From positions 1,408,438 to 1,472,437 of the forward strand of contig OX638341.1 in the NCBI GenBank assembly GCA_951812965.1: a stretch of DNA of 64,000 bases, in the 5' to 3' direction. A program made the translations under genes and the position numbers. Under the pieces are notes generated by a model. The model ran no database searches. It was not told the origin of the DNA and was given only the letters and a program-made list of their open reading frames with translations. Source of the DNA: an uncultured Pseudohongiella sp. Lineage in GTDB: Bacteria; Pseudomonadota; Gammaproteobacteria; Pseudomonadales; Pseudohongiellaceae. This document shows positions 18,688 through 26,061 of the stretch, in pieces. Position 1 is the stretch's first letter. Every line of letters begins with the position of its first letter.

Positions 18688-19398
18688 ATGAGTCAGGTCA
18701 CGCAATCCACGGAGGGCGGGCAACAGCGCAAGTTAACGCTTGTCGAAGTTTCGGTTGTTCTGGTGGCGAGCCCGACAGACCCGTCGATTCTCAACCCTGA
18801 CTTCTTGCGTCACAACGAAATTATTGACAAAACACTGGAACTGAAGACTCCAGCAATAGCTACGCCGATGTTTTCGAGGATTGAGTTTGACAAGGAAATT
18901 GTCGTTAGCGCTGAACCCAATCGATTTGTATTTGAACAAAAAGTGTCTCACCTCGAAGAAGGCGATATTGCAGTGCCAAACATTGTTAAACGGTTTTTGG
19001 AAGTGGTTGTTCACCCCAATTACAGTGCGATAGGGATAAACCCCAAGGCGATCAGAACTTCCAGGGGAAGTGAAGAGTTTGAAATTGCGAATGCCCTAAT
19101 AGAGGGTGGTTCGTGGATGGCCTTCAAAGACGTTGCACCGGAGGTCCAACTGAAGGCCGTGTACAATTTCGAGAAAAGGAAGATTGCCTTGGATATTGGC
19201 GGTATCAGGCTGGAAGATGAAAATGGCGGCATACATCAAGGACTTTTTTTTCAGGCGAACATACATCGGGAACTCCAGGGCGCAACCGGTATGGAACGAA
19301 TTGAGATGGCACAAGCAGTGATTTCGGCGTATGGGGAAGATTTTGCCGATTTTCACAGACTTGTCGATAAGTTCGAAACACTAGGGGTGAGGCCATGA
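18688..19398 (+). CDS. Unrecognised protein A of a three-gene module
   Basis: 236 residues from ATG 18688. I do not recognise the family. There is no signal peptide or membrane segment. It has an alternating hydrophobic pattern suggestive of mixed alpha/beta folding (LTLVEVSVVLVASPTDPSIL, FSRIEFDKEIVVSAEPNRFVF, FLEVVVHPNYSAIGINPKA, KAVYNFEKRKIALDIGGIRL). The opening and middle read like a beta-strand-rich scaffold with a C-terminal helix (GEDFADFHRLVDKFETLG). It overlaps the next gene by four bases (ATGA). Composition is less GC-rich than the core genome, and it sits among restriction and TIR genes, which suggests, without proving, a role in phage or plasmid conflict. Confidence 0.65.
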   Translation: MSQVTQSTEGGQQRKLTLVEVSVVLVASPTDPSILNPDFLRHNEIIDKTLELKTPAIATPMFSRIEFDKEIVVSAEPNRFVFEQKVSHLEEGDIAVPNIVKRFLEVVVHPNYSAIGINPKAIRTSRGSEEFEIANALIEGGSWMAFKDVAPEVQLKAVYNFEKRKIALDIGGIRLEDENGGIHQGLFFQANIHRELQGATGMERIEMAQAVISAYGEDFADFHRLVDKFETLGVRP

Positions 19399-20066
19399 CA
19401 GCCACTTCTTACGTTACACAGATTAAAGCTAACGTGCCCATTGGTGACATGCGGACGAATCTTCAGACTGGCACTGATCTTGCGCCTAATAATCTAAGCG
19501 CCGAGACATTTCTTGACTCAGAAGAGGATTGGTCGGAGAAAGTATCCAGAATTGCCCTATCGCCAGACTATATTGAACATCTGTATGAAGCGTTACGACC
19601 GCCTGCTACCGCTAACAAGCCTGTGGATGCGGACATGTCATTTTCTCGGGAAATTTCCGCTTGTACGATTGATCGTATTGACTTTGGCGGCGTGCACAGT
19701 CCTGAACTACAGGAAGCTTTACATGATCTGGATGATGCCGACACGGAGGCAAGGGAAGAGGATTACCCTATCCCGTCTGACTTGGCGCGTTCGAACGCAC
19801 GCAGGTTGCTTATAACTCTGTATGCGATTTTCCCACACCGATTCGAAGTTTATCCCACTCAGGACGGCGAGATGGCAATTGATGCGACTGGCGGTTCTGG
19901 GCGTTCGGTATTGTTGCTATGCGAGTCAGACGGTGGTGCGCTATGTTTGGTGAATATGAATGGTCGTCAACGACGTGCGCGGTATCAGGATACAGTTTTA
20001 CTTCCGGACGGCTTTATTCGCGAGGCTTTGCAAGAACTCATACGGAAAAGAGACATTGCTAAGTGA
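19395..20066 (+). CDS. Unrecognised protein B of a three-gene module
   Basis: 223 residues, family unknown to me. It is cytoplasmic by appearance. The first half is acidic and helical (PDYIEHLYEALRPP; ELQEALHDLDDADTEAREEDY). The second half is a compact-looking core: ARRLLITLYAIFPHRFEVYPTQ, DGEMAIDATGGSGRSVLLLC, then GALCLVNMNGRQRRARYQDTVLLPDGFIREAL. The run of small residues in ATGGSGRS is not a recognised P-loop. It is coupled to its neighbours by overlaps at both ends (ATGA upstream, GTGA downstream), so the three products are probably made in a fixed ratio. Confidence 0.65.
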   Translation: MTATSYVTQIKANVPIGDMRTNLQTGTDLAPNNLSAETFLDSEEDWSEKVSRIALSPDYIEHLYEALRPPATANKPVDADMSFSREISACTIDRIDFGGVHSPELQEALHDLDDADTEAREEDYPIPSDLARSNARRLLITLYAIFPHRFEVYPTQDGEMAIDATGGSGRSVLLLCESDGGALCLVNMNGRQRRARYQDTVLLPDGFIREALQELIRKRDIAK

Positions 20067-20491
20067 CAATTGAGGACGACATTGCGCCCGGGGAACGACT
20101 CGGACGAGGCGTATTTTCCAATAGTAAAGCCAAACGCGCCCGTCGAGGACGAGTATTGCACAGTGTATTTCTGGAAAAGGCGGGTGAAGCCCAAATTTCT
20201 ACAGATCGCCTCGACAAGTCCCCTATTGCGGAGGCGATCAGCATTGCTAAAAGCGTAGCCGCGGCCCGTGCGAATCCATTTTATGGATGGGCCACGCTGA
20301 CTGCTGAGATGGCAACTCAGAGCGAGAGGGGGGTAGCAGCAACGCCGCGGCTCGATAACCCGTATCACGCCGATATAGTTTTGCCTGGGTCCGCCATTGA
20401 AGATAGAGAAGAACAAAAGCGCCATGCTCAAGAGCTAGCCGACGCCTCTAAGTGGTTCGACTTGGCTGATGCTGCCGAACTAATCGAGTAG
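20063..20491 (+). CDS. Unrecognised protein C of a three-gene module
   Basis: 142 residues starting at GTG inside the stop of gene B. The N-terminal part is basic (RGVFSNSKAKRARRGRVLHSVFLEK); the middle reads DRLDKSPIAEAISIAKSVAAARANPFYGWATLTAEM, and the acidic, helical C-terminus ends ASKWFDLADAAELIE. No catalytic motif is evident to me. The basic start could contact nucleic acid. Directly after its stop begins a decayed fragment related to the AlbA_2 gene of the restriction operon, so the module's right edge is a scar. Confidence 0.6.
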   Translation: MTIEDDIAPGERLGRGVFSNSKAKRARRGRVLHSVFLEKAGEAQISTDRLDKSPIAEAISIAKSVAAARANPFYGWATLTAEMATQSERGVAATPRLDNPYHADIVLPGSAIEDREEQKRHAQELADASKWFDLADAAELIE

Positions 20492-20650
20492 AAGATCACA
20501 TACGCGCTTGTAAACGGCACACTGTCTTGCTCCATCTGAGCGACAAGGCAATGCGGAACGCCAGCTTGCGGGATCGTCTGGACAATGAATCGAGGAATAC
20601 CGCGCGGTCGTCGCAATTCATCCCTGCCGCCTGGACCGCCGTGGTGACCG
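20491..20650 (+). pseudogene. Remnant of a second AlbA_2-type gene (C-terminus)
   Basis: Conceptual translation from 20491 gives EDHIRACKRHTVLLHLSDKA, then MRNASLRDRLDNESRNTARSSQF. This lines up residue by residue with the C-terminus of the intact AlbA_2 protein at about 13.55-13.69 kb (RIRACYQHTVLLYVSDKVMR, then NASLRHRFGIESRNSAQASQ). No start codon or upstream domain is left, and a one-base loss near 20635 breaks the frame relative to the intact copy. This suggests that a second related operon, or a duplication of this one, once stood here. Confidence 0.75.
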
Positions 20651-20660
20651 GTGTGTCATT

Positions 20661-21180
20661 TTGAAGTGTGTTCGCTGCAAAGAACCAGCGACTTGGTTGG
20701 GAAAATGTCTTTTGTGACCAAATGGGGGGTCTGGTGCTAATTCCAAATACCGATCTGCCAGATGATATGCGTCAATACTACAACGAAGCGAACGTGATCG
20801 CCCAAGCATCGCCTCGCGCCGCCGCCGGTTTGGTTCGCCTTGCGATTGAAGCGTTATGCGAATCTCTCGTTCCCGGGAAGCGTAATCTTGATGCCGCCAT
20901 ACGCTCCATTGTGGACAGAGGTTTGTCCGAGAGAACTTAACAGGCGCTTAATGTTGTCCGGGTCGTAGGAAACAATGCTGCTCATCCGGGGCAGATTGAC
21001 TTAAAAGATGATGTGGCGACCGTTGATGCTCTGCTTCGTTTGGTTAATTTGATCGTAGAAGAAGTGATCAGCCGAACTAAGTAAGTTGATGCGATGTACG
21101 ACGCCTTGCCTGCCGGAATACGTGAACGAATAGCAGAATCGGATAATTCAGGCAACGCGGGTAAGGATGCAAATCCGTAG
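20661..21180 (+). pseudogene. DUF4145-domain protein, multiply disrupted
   Basis: From TTG 20661 the frame reads a zinc-ribbon-like CVRCKEPATW, then meets TGA. After a frame change near a six-G run at about 20724-20729, the body of a DUF4145 domain follows: NTDLPDDMRQYYNEANVIAQ, then SPRAAAGLVRLAIEALCE. That frame is stopped by TAA at 20938 but continues perfectly with QALNVVRVVGNNAAHPGQID and LIVEEVISRTK. It meets another TAA and goes on with VDAMYDALPAGIRERIAESD to the final TAG. At least one frameshift and three internal stops make it a pseudogene. Intact relatives often sit in or beside type I restriction loci. Confidence 0.78.
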
Positions 21181-21203
21181 CCATATCTTCGGAGAGGAAC
21201 ATC

Positions 21204-21410
21204 TCAATTGCCGCGTTCGGCCAAGAACCGTGCCAGCGCTCCGGGACGTCGGGCCACGGGCTTGAGGGGCTGTTTGGGCGCTGCTGATTTTACAAGAACA
21301 CCAGCCTGCTCCAGTCCCGCCAGCCGCTCTTCAAGCGTTGGCTGCCGATGCTTTTTGATCGAGCTAATCTTCGATTGGCTTTTATCACGCTGCATCATCC
21401 AACAACTCAT
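21204..21410 (-). pseudogene. Antitoxin-like C-terminal fragment (Phd/YefM-type tail?)
   Basis: The minus-strand frame ends PKQPLKPVARRPGALARFLAERGN after LEERLAGLEQAGVLV. The ending resembles the toxin-neutralising tails of type II antitoxins. The N-terminal DNA-binding part is missing: residues before KHRQP look like random sequence, and there is no toxin gene next to it. It is most likely a relic. Apart from this and the DUF4145 tail, the bases from 20941 to 21633 show no supported gene; the peroxiredoxin promoter presumably lies at 21530-21620. Confidence 0.35.
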
Positions 21411-21633
21411 TTTCTCTGTAAGGAAGTTTCATAATCTCTACGCAATTCGCGGCAGCCACGGCCATGACTCTAACTTCCAAGGGTCTGCCGACTTCCATCG
21501 CCGCTTTTCATGACTGGCTTATCCAAAGTGTGTACATTAGCACAGGGGCGCAAATCTGCTACCATTCGGGACGCTTTCGGCCGAAGGCCGTTCCATTATC
21601 CTTCCCGCAAATTCAGACCAGGAGCAAGTAAAG

Positions 21634-22113
21634 ATGACGATTGCAGCAGGCGACAAGATTCCGGCGGTTACTTTCCGCGTACTGACCGATGAAGGTCCCA
21701 AGCCGCTGACCAGCGACGAGGTATTTGGCGGCAAGAAAGTGGTCATGTTCATCGTGCCGGGCGCTTTCACGCCGGGCTGTTCGCTGTCGCACCTGCCTGG
21801 ATTCGTCGTCAACGCCGATGCCATCAAGGCGAAAGGCGTGGACACCATCGCCTGCCTGGCGGTGAACGACGCTTTTGTCATGGGCGCCTGGGGCAAGGCG
21901 CAAAATGCCGATGAATTGCTGATGCTGGCGGACGGCAATGGCGAATTCGCCGCCGCCGCAGGGCTGGAAGTCGATTTCAGCGGCTATGGCATGGGCGGCC
22001 GGGCCAAGCGCTGCGCCATGATCGTGGACGACGGCACGGTTACTCATCTGGCGGTCGAGCCCGGCGGCGATATCGGCGTCAGTTCGGCCGAATCCATTCT
22101 GGCGCAGCTCTGA
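21634..22113 (+). CDS. Peroxiredoxin (Prx5-like, AhpC/TSA superfamily)
   Basis: A thiol peroxidase of 159 residues that reduces hydrogen peroxide and organic peroxides. The peroxidatic Cys49 lies in PGAFTPGCSLSHLPGF; the usual PGAFTPxCS motif is conserved. The rest (VDTIACLAVNDAFVMGAWGK and RAKRCAMIVDDG) matches the Prx5 branch, which commonly uses glutathione/glutaredoxin or thioredoxin as donor. There is no signal peptide, so it is cytoplasmic. ATG 21634 follows AGGAG at good spacing. A dienelactone-hydrolase-like gene follows 53 bases later on the same strand and may be co-transcribed. Confidence 0.92.
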   Translation: MTIAAGDKIPAVTFRVLTDEGPKPLTSDEVFGGKKVVMFIVPGAFTPGCSLSHLPGFVVNADAIKAKGVDTIACLAVNDAFVMGAWGKAQNADELLMLADGNGEFAAAAGLEVDFSGYGMGGRAKRCAMIVDDGTVTHLAVEPGGDIGVSSAESILAQL

Positions 22114-22166
22114 AGCGGCGCGTCCGCGTCCGTTCCGCGAATCCGCAAGACTGCAGGAGCCAGGCC

Positions 22167-22889
22167 ATGATTACGAAAACCCTCGATTACAACGATGGCG
22201 ATACCGTACTTGAAGCTTATGTGGCCTACGAGGAATCCGAAACGCAAAAGCCGCTGGTGCTGGTGGCCCACGACTGGACCGGCCGGCGCGAATATCCCTG
22301 TCGCGCGGCGGAGCGGTTGGCCGAATTGGGCTATGTGGGATTTGCCCTGGATATGTACGGCAAGGGCATTTTCGGCAAGGACGGCGATACCGCCGGCAAT
22401 TCCGCGCTCATGGCCCCTTATGCCGCCGATCGCGCGCTGCTGCGCCGCCGCATTCGCGCCGCGCTGGTAGCCGGACGCAATATACCCCAGGTCAAGGCGA
22501 CCCATGTCACCGCCATGGGTTATTGCTTCGGTGGCATGTGTGTGCTGGAACTGGCCCGCTCCGGCGCCGATGTGCTTGGCGTGATCAGCATGCATGGCAT
22601 TCTCGCTCCGGGAGATGGCATGACCAACGAGGATATTCACGCGAAAGTGCTATGCCTGCACGGGCACGACGACCCCATGGTTCCACCCGAACAGGTGCTG
22701 GCGTTCCAGCAGGAGATGACCCAGGCCGGCGTTGACTGGCAGGTGCATAGCTATGGCGGCGTCCAGCATGCCTTTACCAATGCAGCCGCGAACGATCCCG
22801 AACTCGGCGCGGTATTCAACGCCGTGGCCAAACATCGCGCATACCAGTCAGTGAGAAACTTTCTGGCCGATTTGTTTAAACACGATTGA
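22167..22889 (+). CDS. Dienelactone hydrolase family protein
   Basis: A 240-residue alpha/beta hydrolase with the Cys-Asp-His triad of dienelactone hydrolases: Cys120 in MGYCFGGM, Asp168 in HGHDDP and His201 in GVQHAFT. These positions are nearly those of the classical enzyme, which opens dienelactones to maleylacetate in chloroaromatic degradation. No other gene of that pathway is nearby, and many family members have broader esterase roles, so the substrate is open. It is cytoplasmic, with a clear start at ATG 22167 after CAGGAG. It lies between the peroxiredoxin and a DASS transporter on the same strand. Confidence 0.88.
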   Translation: MITKTLDYNDGDTVLEAYVAYEESETQKPLVLVAHDWTGRREYPCRAAERLAELGYVGFALDMYGKGIFGKDGDTAGNSALMAPYAADRALLRRRIRAALVAGRNIPQVKATHVTAMGYCFGGMCVLELARSGADVLGVISMHGILAPGDGMTNEDIHAKVLCLHGHDDPMVPPEQVLAFQQEMTQAGVDWQVHSYGGVQHAFTNAAANDPELGAVFNAVAKHRAYQSVRNFLADLFKHD

Positions 22890-22926
22890 TCCTGGTCGAT
22901 GACGCTTTCCGGATAATCGTCAACTC

Positions 22927-24615
22927 ATGACTGAAGCCAACGACAGTCGGGATCCGCGGAAGCAGGCCAGGAGTATTCCCCTGCACAGCCGCATCGGCTT
23001 GTGGCTCGGTCCGCTGACGTTTGTCTGCACATTGCTATTCGTTGATCTTGAGCCGGGCAATCCAGCCGTAACGCGAATGGTCGCCGTCATCCTGCTGATG
23101 GCGATCTGGTGGATTACCGAGGCGATTCCGCTGGCGGCGACGGCGCTTTTGCCTATCGTGCTCTACCCGCTGCTCGGTATCATGCGCGGCCGCGAAGTGC
23201 CGGCGGCCAATCTCGCCGAACTTGGCGAGGGCGTATTGCCCGGCGATATCGACATTATCTTTCCCAATGTCGCCGATCAGTACATGGACTGGGTCATCCT
23301 CCTGTTCATGGGCGGTTTCATGATCGCCGTGGCGGTGGAGAAATGGAGCCTGCACCGGCGTATCGCCTTGAACGTGTTGCGCATCATCGGCGGCCAGCCG
23401 CATCGGCTGGTGCTGGGTTTCATGGTGGCGACGGGATTCCTGTCGATGTGGCTTTCGAATACCGCCACGGCCATGATGATGATGCCGATGGGTCTGTCGC
23501 TGGTTCTGCTGTATGAGGATCTGAACAAGCAGACACTCGCGCAAGGCGGCGAAGTACCCGCCAACGCCGGCAATTTTTCACTGAATCTGCTGCTCGGAAT
23601 CGCTTATTCCGCGTCCATCGGCGGTTTCGCGACCTTGATCGGCACGCCGCCCAACGGCGTACTCGTCACCCAACTCGGACAACTGTTTCCGGAAGCGCCC
23701 GATATCACCTTCTCCGCCTGGATGCTGTTCGCGCTCCCGCTCAGCATGGTCTACATGCTCATCGCCTGGGTGTTGCTGACGCGCTTCATTTTCCCGTTGC
23801 CGAAAGAAACGCCGTTCAGTGGCGAAGGCTTCATCGACCGGGAAATCTCCAAACTCGGGCCCATGAGCGTCGAGGAAAAACGTGTCGCCTGGGTGTTCTT
23901 CAGCGTGGCGGTATTATGGATGACGCGCAAGGAACGCCTGCTCGGCGAGGAAATCGACCTGTTCGGCTGGAGTTATTATCTGGACTCTCTGCTGACGAAC
24001 CTCGGCGGCTCGCCCGTGGGTTACATGATCGACGATGGCACCGTTTCCATCGCCATGGCGCTGACCCTGTTTATCATCCCGGCGAGCAAACAGGTCGGCG
24101 GCCGGCTGATGGACTGGGAAGACGCGAAAAAGATTCCCTGGGGCATCCTGTTGCTGTTCGGCGGCGGCCTCGCCATCGCCAAAGGCTTTTCGACTTCCGG
24201 CCTGTCCGATTACGTCGCCATGCAACTCGGCGACCTGCTTGGCGGCGCCAGCCCGTTGGTTATCGTCTTGAGCACCGTGGCTTTCATCACCGGCCTGACC
24301 GAAGTTGCGTCGAACACCGCCACCATCTCGCTGTCGCTGCCGATCATGGCGAGCCTGTCCCAGGCCATCGAAGCGCACCCATTGCTGTTGCTCATTCCGA
24401 CGACGCTGGCGGCATCCTGCGCTTTCATGCTGCCGGTTTCCACGCCGCCCAACGCCATCATCTACGGTTCGGGCCGGGTACCGATCGTCAAGATGGTGAT
24501 CGCGGGGATCTGGCTTGATCTATTGTCGGTATTGCTGTTGACCGCGTTCGTCTACACCGCGGGGCATTTTACCTTCGGCGTGCTCGGCGACCTGCCCGCC
24601 TGGGCGCTGCCCTGA
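22927..24615 (+). CDS. SLC13/DASS family anion symporter
   Basis: A sodium-coupled importer of dicarboxylates or sulfate in the inner membrane. The 562 residues contain many hydrophobic segments arranged as an inverted repeat. Both DASS signature repeats are visible: SNTATAMMMMP in the first half and SNTATISLSLP in the second, each followed by a second substrate loop (TLIGTPPNGVL and PVSTPPNAIIYG). These SNT and TPPN elements form the ion and carboxylate binding sites. Sequence alone does not separate succinate/citrate from sulfate transport. A strong terminator lies directly after the stop. Confidence 0.93.
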   Translation: MTEANDSRDPRKQARSIPLHSRIGLWLGPLTFVCTLLFVDLEPGNPAVTRMVAVILLMAIWWITEAIPLAATALLPIVLYPLLGIMRGREVPAANLAELGEGVLPGDIDIIFPNVADQYMDWVILLFMGGFMIAVAVEKWSLHRRIALNVLRIIGGQPHRLVLGFMVATGFLSMWLSNTATAMMMMPMGLSLVLLYEDLNKQTLAQGGEVPANAGNFSLNLLLGIAYSASIGGFATLIGTPPNGVLVTQLGQLFPEAPDITFSAWMLFALPLSMVYMLIAWVLLTRFIFPLPKETPFSGEGFIDREISKLGPMSVEEKRVAWVFFSVAVLWMTRKERLLGEEIDLFGWSYYLDSLLTNLGGSPVGYMIDDGTVSIAMALTLFIIPASKQVGGRLMDWEDAKKIPWGILLLFGGGLAIAKGFSTSGLSDYVAMQLGDLLGGASPLVIVLSTVAFITGLTEVASNTATISLSLPIMASLSQAIEAHPLLLLIPTTLAASCAFMLPVSTPPNAIIYGSGRVPIVKMVIAGIWLDLLSVLLLTAFVYTAGHFTFGVLGDLPAWALP

Positions 24616-24623
24616 TTCCGATT

Positions 24624-24648
24624 AAAAAGTCGATTTCGACTATTTTTT
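24624..24648 (+). terminator. Intrinsic terminator after the DASS transporter
   Basis: AAAAAGTCGATTTCGACT followed by ATTTTTT forms a short perfect stem (AGTCGA/TCGACT) extended by A-T pairs and ending in a run of six T. It begins nine bases after the transporter stop. Confidence 0.75.
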
Positions 24649-24679
24649 GCCCTCGGGTCATTGTGCTACGGTAGGCTCC

Positions 24680-25324
24680 ATGCGACATCGCAAACATCAG
24701 CCGCCGGCAACGGAACAGGAAAAGCTCTCGGACATCGAACTGCTGCGCAAGCAGATCGAATACCTGCGCGCTCTCGTCCATACCGACGAATTGACCGGGC
24801 TCTCCAACTTGCGTCATTTCAACGAGACGCTGAGCCTGGAACTCGAACGCACCCGGCGCACCGGCCAACCGACTTGCTTGATCTTGATGGATCTCGACAA
24901 TTTCAAAGAAGTTAACGACAATTACGGACATGAAGTCGGCAACTCCGTGCTTTGCCATTTGGCGGAACTGATCCGCAGCGCCACCCGCCGACTCGACACC
25001 CCCTGCCGCTTCGGCGGCGATGAATTCGCCGTCATCCTTCCGGGCACCGGACTGGAGCAGGGAATCGGCCTCGCCGAACGCCTGCGGACCCTGATTGAGC
25101 GCTCCCCGTTCAAGAGAGGCAGCATCAAACGGCAAATCAGTGCCAGCTTGGGGGTCGGAGTGTATGAAGCCGAAGGCGAAGATCTCAGCGAAAGGGAATT
25201 CGTCGAAGGCGTCGACCGCTTGCTCTATCTATCAAAACGCAAAGAACGCGGCCGCATCTGTCATCCCTTGGCCAGTAACGCGAGCCGGTGCAATATCGCG
25301 GCTGTGGCGCCCCAGATTCGATAG
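24680..25324 (+). CDS. GGDEF-domain diguanylate cyclase
   Basis: Makes the second messenger c-di-GMP. The 214 residues consist of a short N-terminal helix (DIELLRKQIEYLRALVHTDE, a likely dimerising coiled coil) and one GGDEF domain, with no sensor domain or membrane segment. The active-site loop is intact (RFGGDEF, residues 112-116), as is the metal/substrate segment DLDNFKEVND. An RxxD inhibitory site (Arg103-Asp106) sits exactly five residues before GGDEF, so product inhibition is expected. ATG 24680 is chosen over GTG 24647 because the latter lies in the terminator. The last 64 bases overlap, antisense, the end of the Nudix gene. Confidence 0.92.
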   Translation: MRHRKHQPPATEQEKLSDIELLRKQIEYLRALVHTDELTGLSNLRHFNETLSLELERTRRTGQPTCLILMDLDNFKEVNDNYGHEVGNSVLCHLAELIRSATRRLDTPCRFGGDEFAVILPGTGLEQGIGLAERLRTLIERSPFKRGSIKRQISASLGVGVYEAEGEDLSEREFVEGVDRLLYLSKRKERGRICHPLASNASRCNIAAVAPQIR

Positions 25325-26061
25325 TCCTCGTAGTGCAACTCCAGCGTGCGGCGTTTGACGCCGGCGTACAGGTAACTGCTGCGGACATAGGCTTCGGGAT
25401 TGAGAATGAGTGCGAGCGGAGTCTGGAAGATGTCGGCGACTTCCCGCGTGCAGGCGGTGAATTCGAGATTTGGCGGAATAAGGCCGACCACCGGAGTTAC
25501 GCGGAAACCGGAGGGCAGCTCCATCGGCCCGAGTTGTCCGATTACTTCCACCTGATCCCGCGGCAGGCCGATTTCTTCCTCGGCTTCGCGCAGGGCGGCG
25601 GCTGCAAGGTCGGCATCGCCGGATTCGCTGGAGCCGCCCGGCAGGCTGATCTGGCCGGCATGGCTCTTGAGGTTTTCAGATCGGACCGTCAGCACGACTT
25701 TGCTATTGCGGGTATCTCCCGCGGGTCGCGATACGGCTATGAGCACCGCGGCTTCGCGTAAGGCGCCGGTATCGCGGGCGAGGCATGCCTCGCCCCTACG
25801 GATGTTGGGGTCAGCGAGGCATGCCTCGCCCCTACGAAAGTTGGATTCCCCGGAGGGAGGGGAATCGCCCCGGCGGGAGACAGGTCCTGCACCGAGTCGA
25901 GCAGGATGACTGATCGGTGAGAGCCGATCCCCTGCCGGCGCCTCGAACAGCGCCAGCAGGGATTCGAAGGCGGGATCGATTATCGGAAATTCCAGGTTGC
26001 GGAGATGAAGGCTCGCGCCGGCTGGCCGACGAAGTAGCGGTCGCCGGTGAAAGTCGTCCAA
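25261..26061 (-). CDS. Nudix hydrolase (CoA pyrophosphatase-like) with REP-like insertion
   Basis: A Nudix enzyme; the context LKSHAGQISLPGGSSESG places it near CoA/acyl-CoA diphosphatases of the NudL type. The full Nudix box GX5EX7REUXEEXGU is present (GGSSESGDADLAAAALREAE, then EEIGL). Between the N-terminal part (DPAFESLLALFEAPAGDRLSP) and the catalytic domain (AAVLIAVSRPAG) lie about 35 residues with two copies of RRGEACLA. These are translated from the palindromic repeat that recurs elsewhere in the window. The insertion keeps the frame, so the enzyme may still fold. The only in-frame ATG is at 26061, inside the end of the TonB receptor; family similarity begins about 27 residues later, so the true start is uncertain. 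Confidence 0.82.
   Translation of the reverse strand: MDDFHRRPLLRRPAGASLHLRNLEFPIIDPAFESLLALFEAPAGDRLSPISHPARLGAGPVSRRGDSPPSGESNFRRGEACLADPNIRRGEACLARDTGALREAAVLIAVSRPAGDTRNSKVVLTVRSENLKSHAGQISLPGGSSESGDADLAAAALREAEEEIGLPRDQVEVIGQLGPMELPSGFRVTPVVGLIPPNLEFTACTREVADIFQTPLALILNPEAYVRSSYLYAGVKRRTLELHYEDYRIWGATAAILHRLALLAKG
25776..25835. repeat. Palindromic REP-like repeat, family 1, two copies inside a gene
   Basis: GGGCGAGGCATGCCTCGCCC (25776-25795) is a perfect 20-base palindrome followed by CTAC. A second copy with a 16-base core lies at 25814-25829, again followed by CCCTAC. Both are within the Nudix coding sequence, where they encode RRGEACLA on the minus strand. Other copies are at 34237-34316 and 42454-42473. 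Confidence 0.88.

Noticed and set aside
20661..21180. Stop-codon reassignment (TAA read as Gln)
   Set aside because: Many intact genes here end in TAA, and this gene also has a frameshift and a TGA, so decay is simpler.
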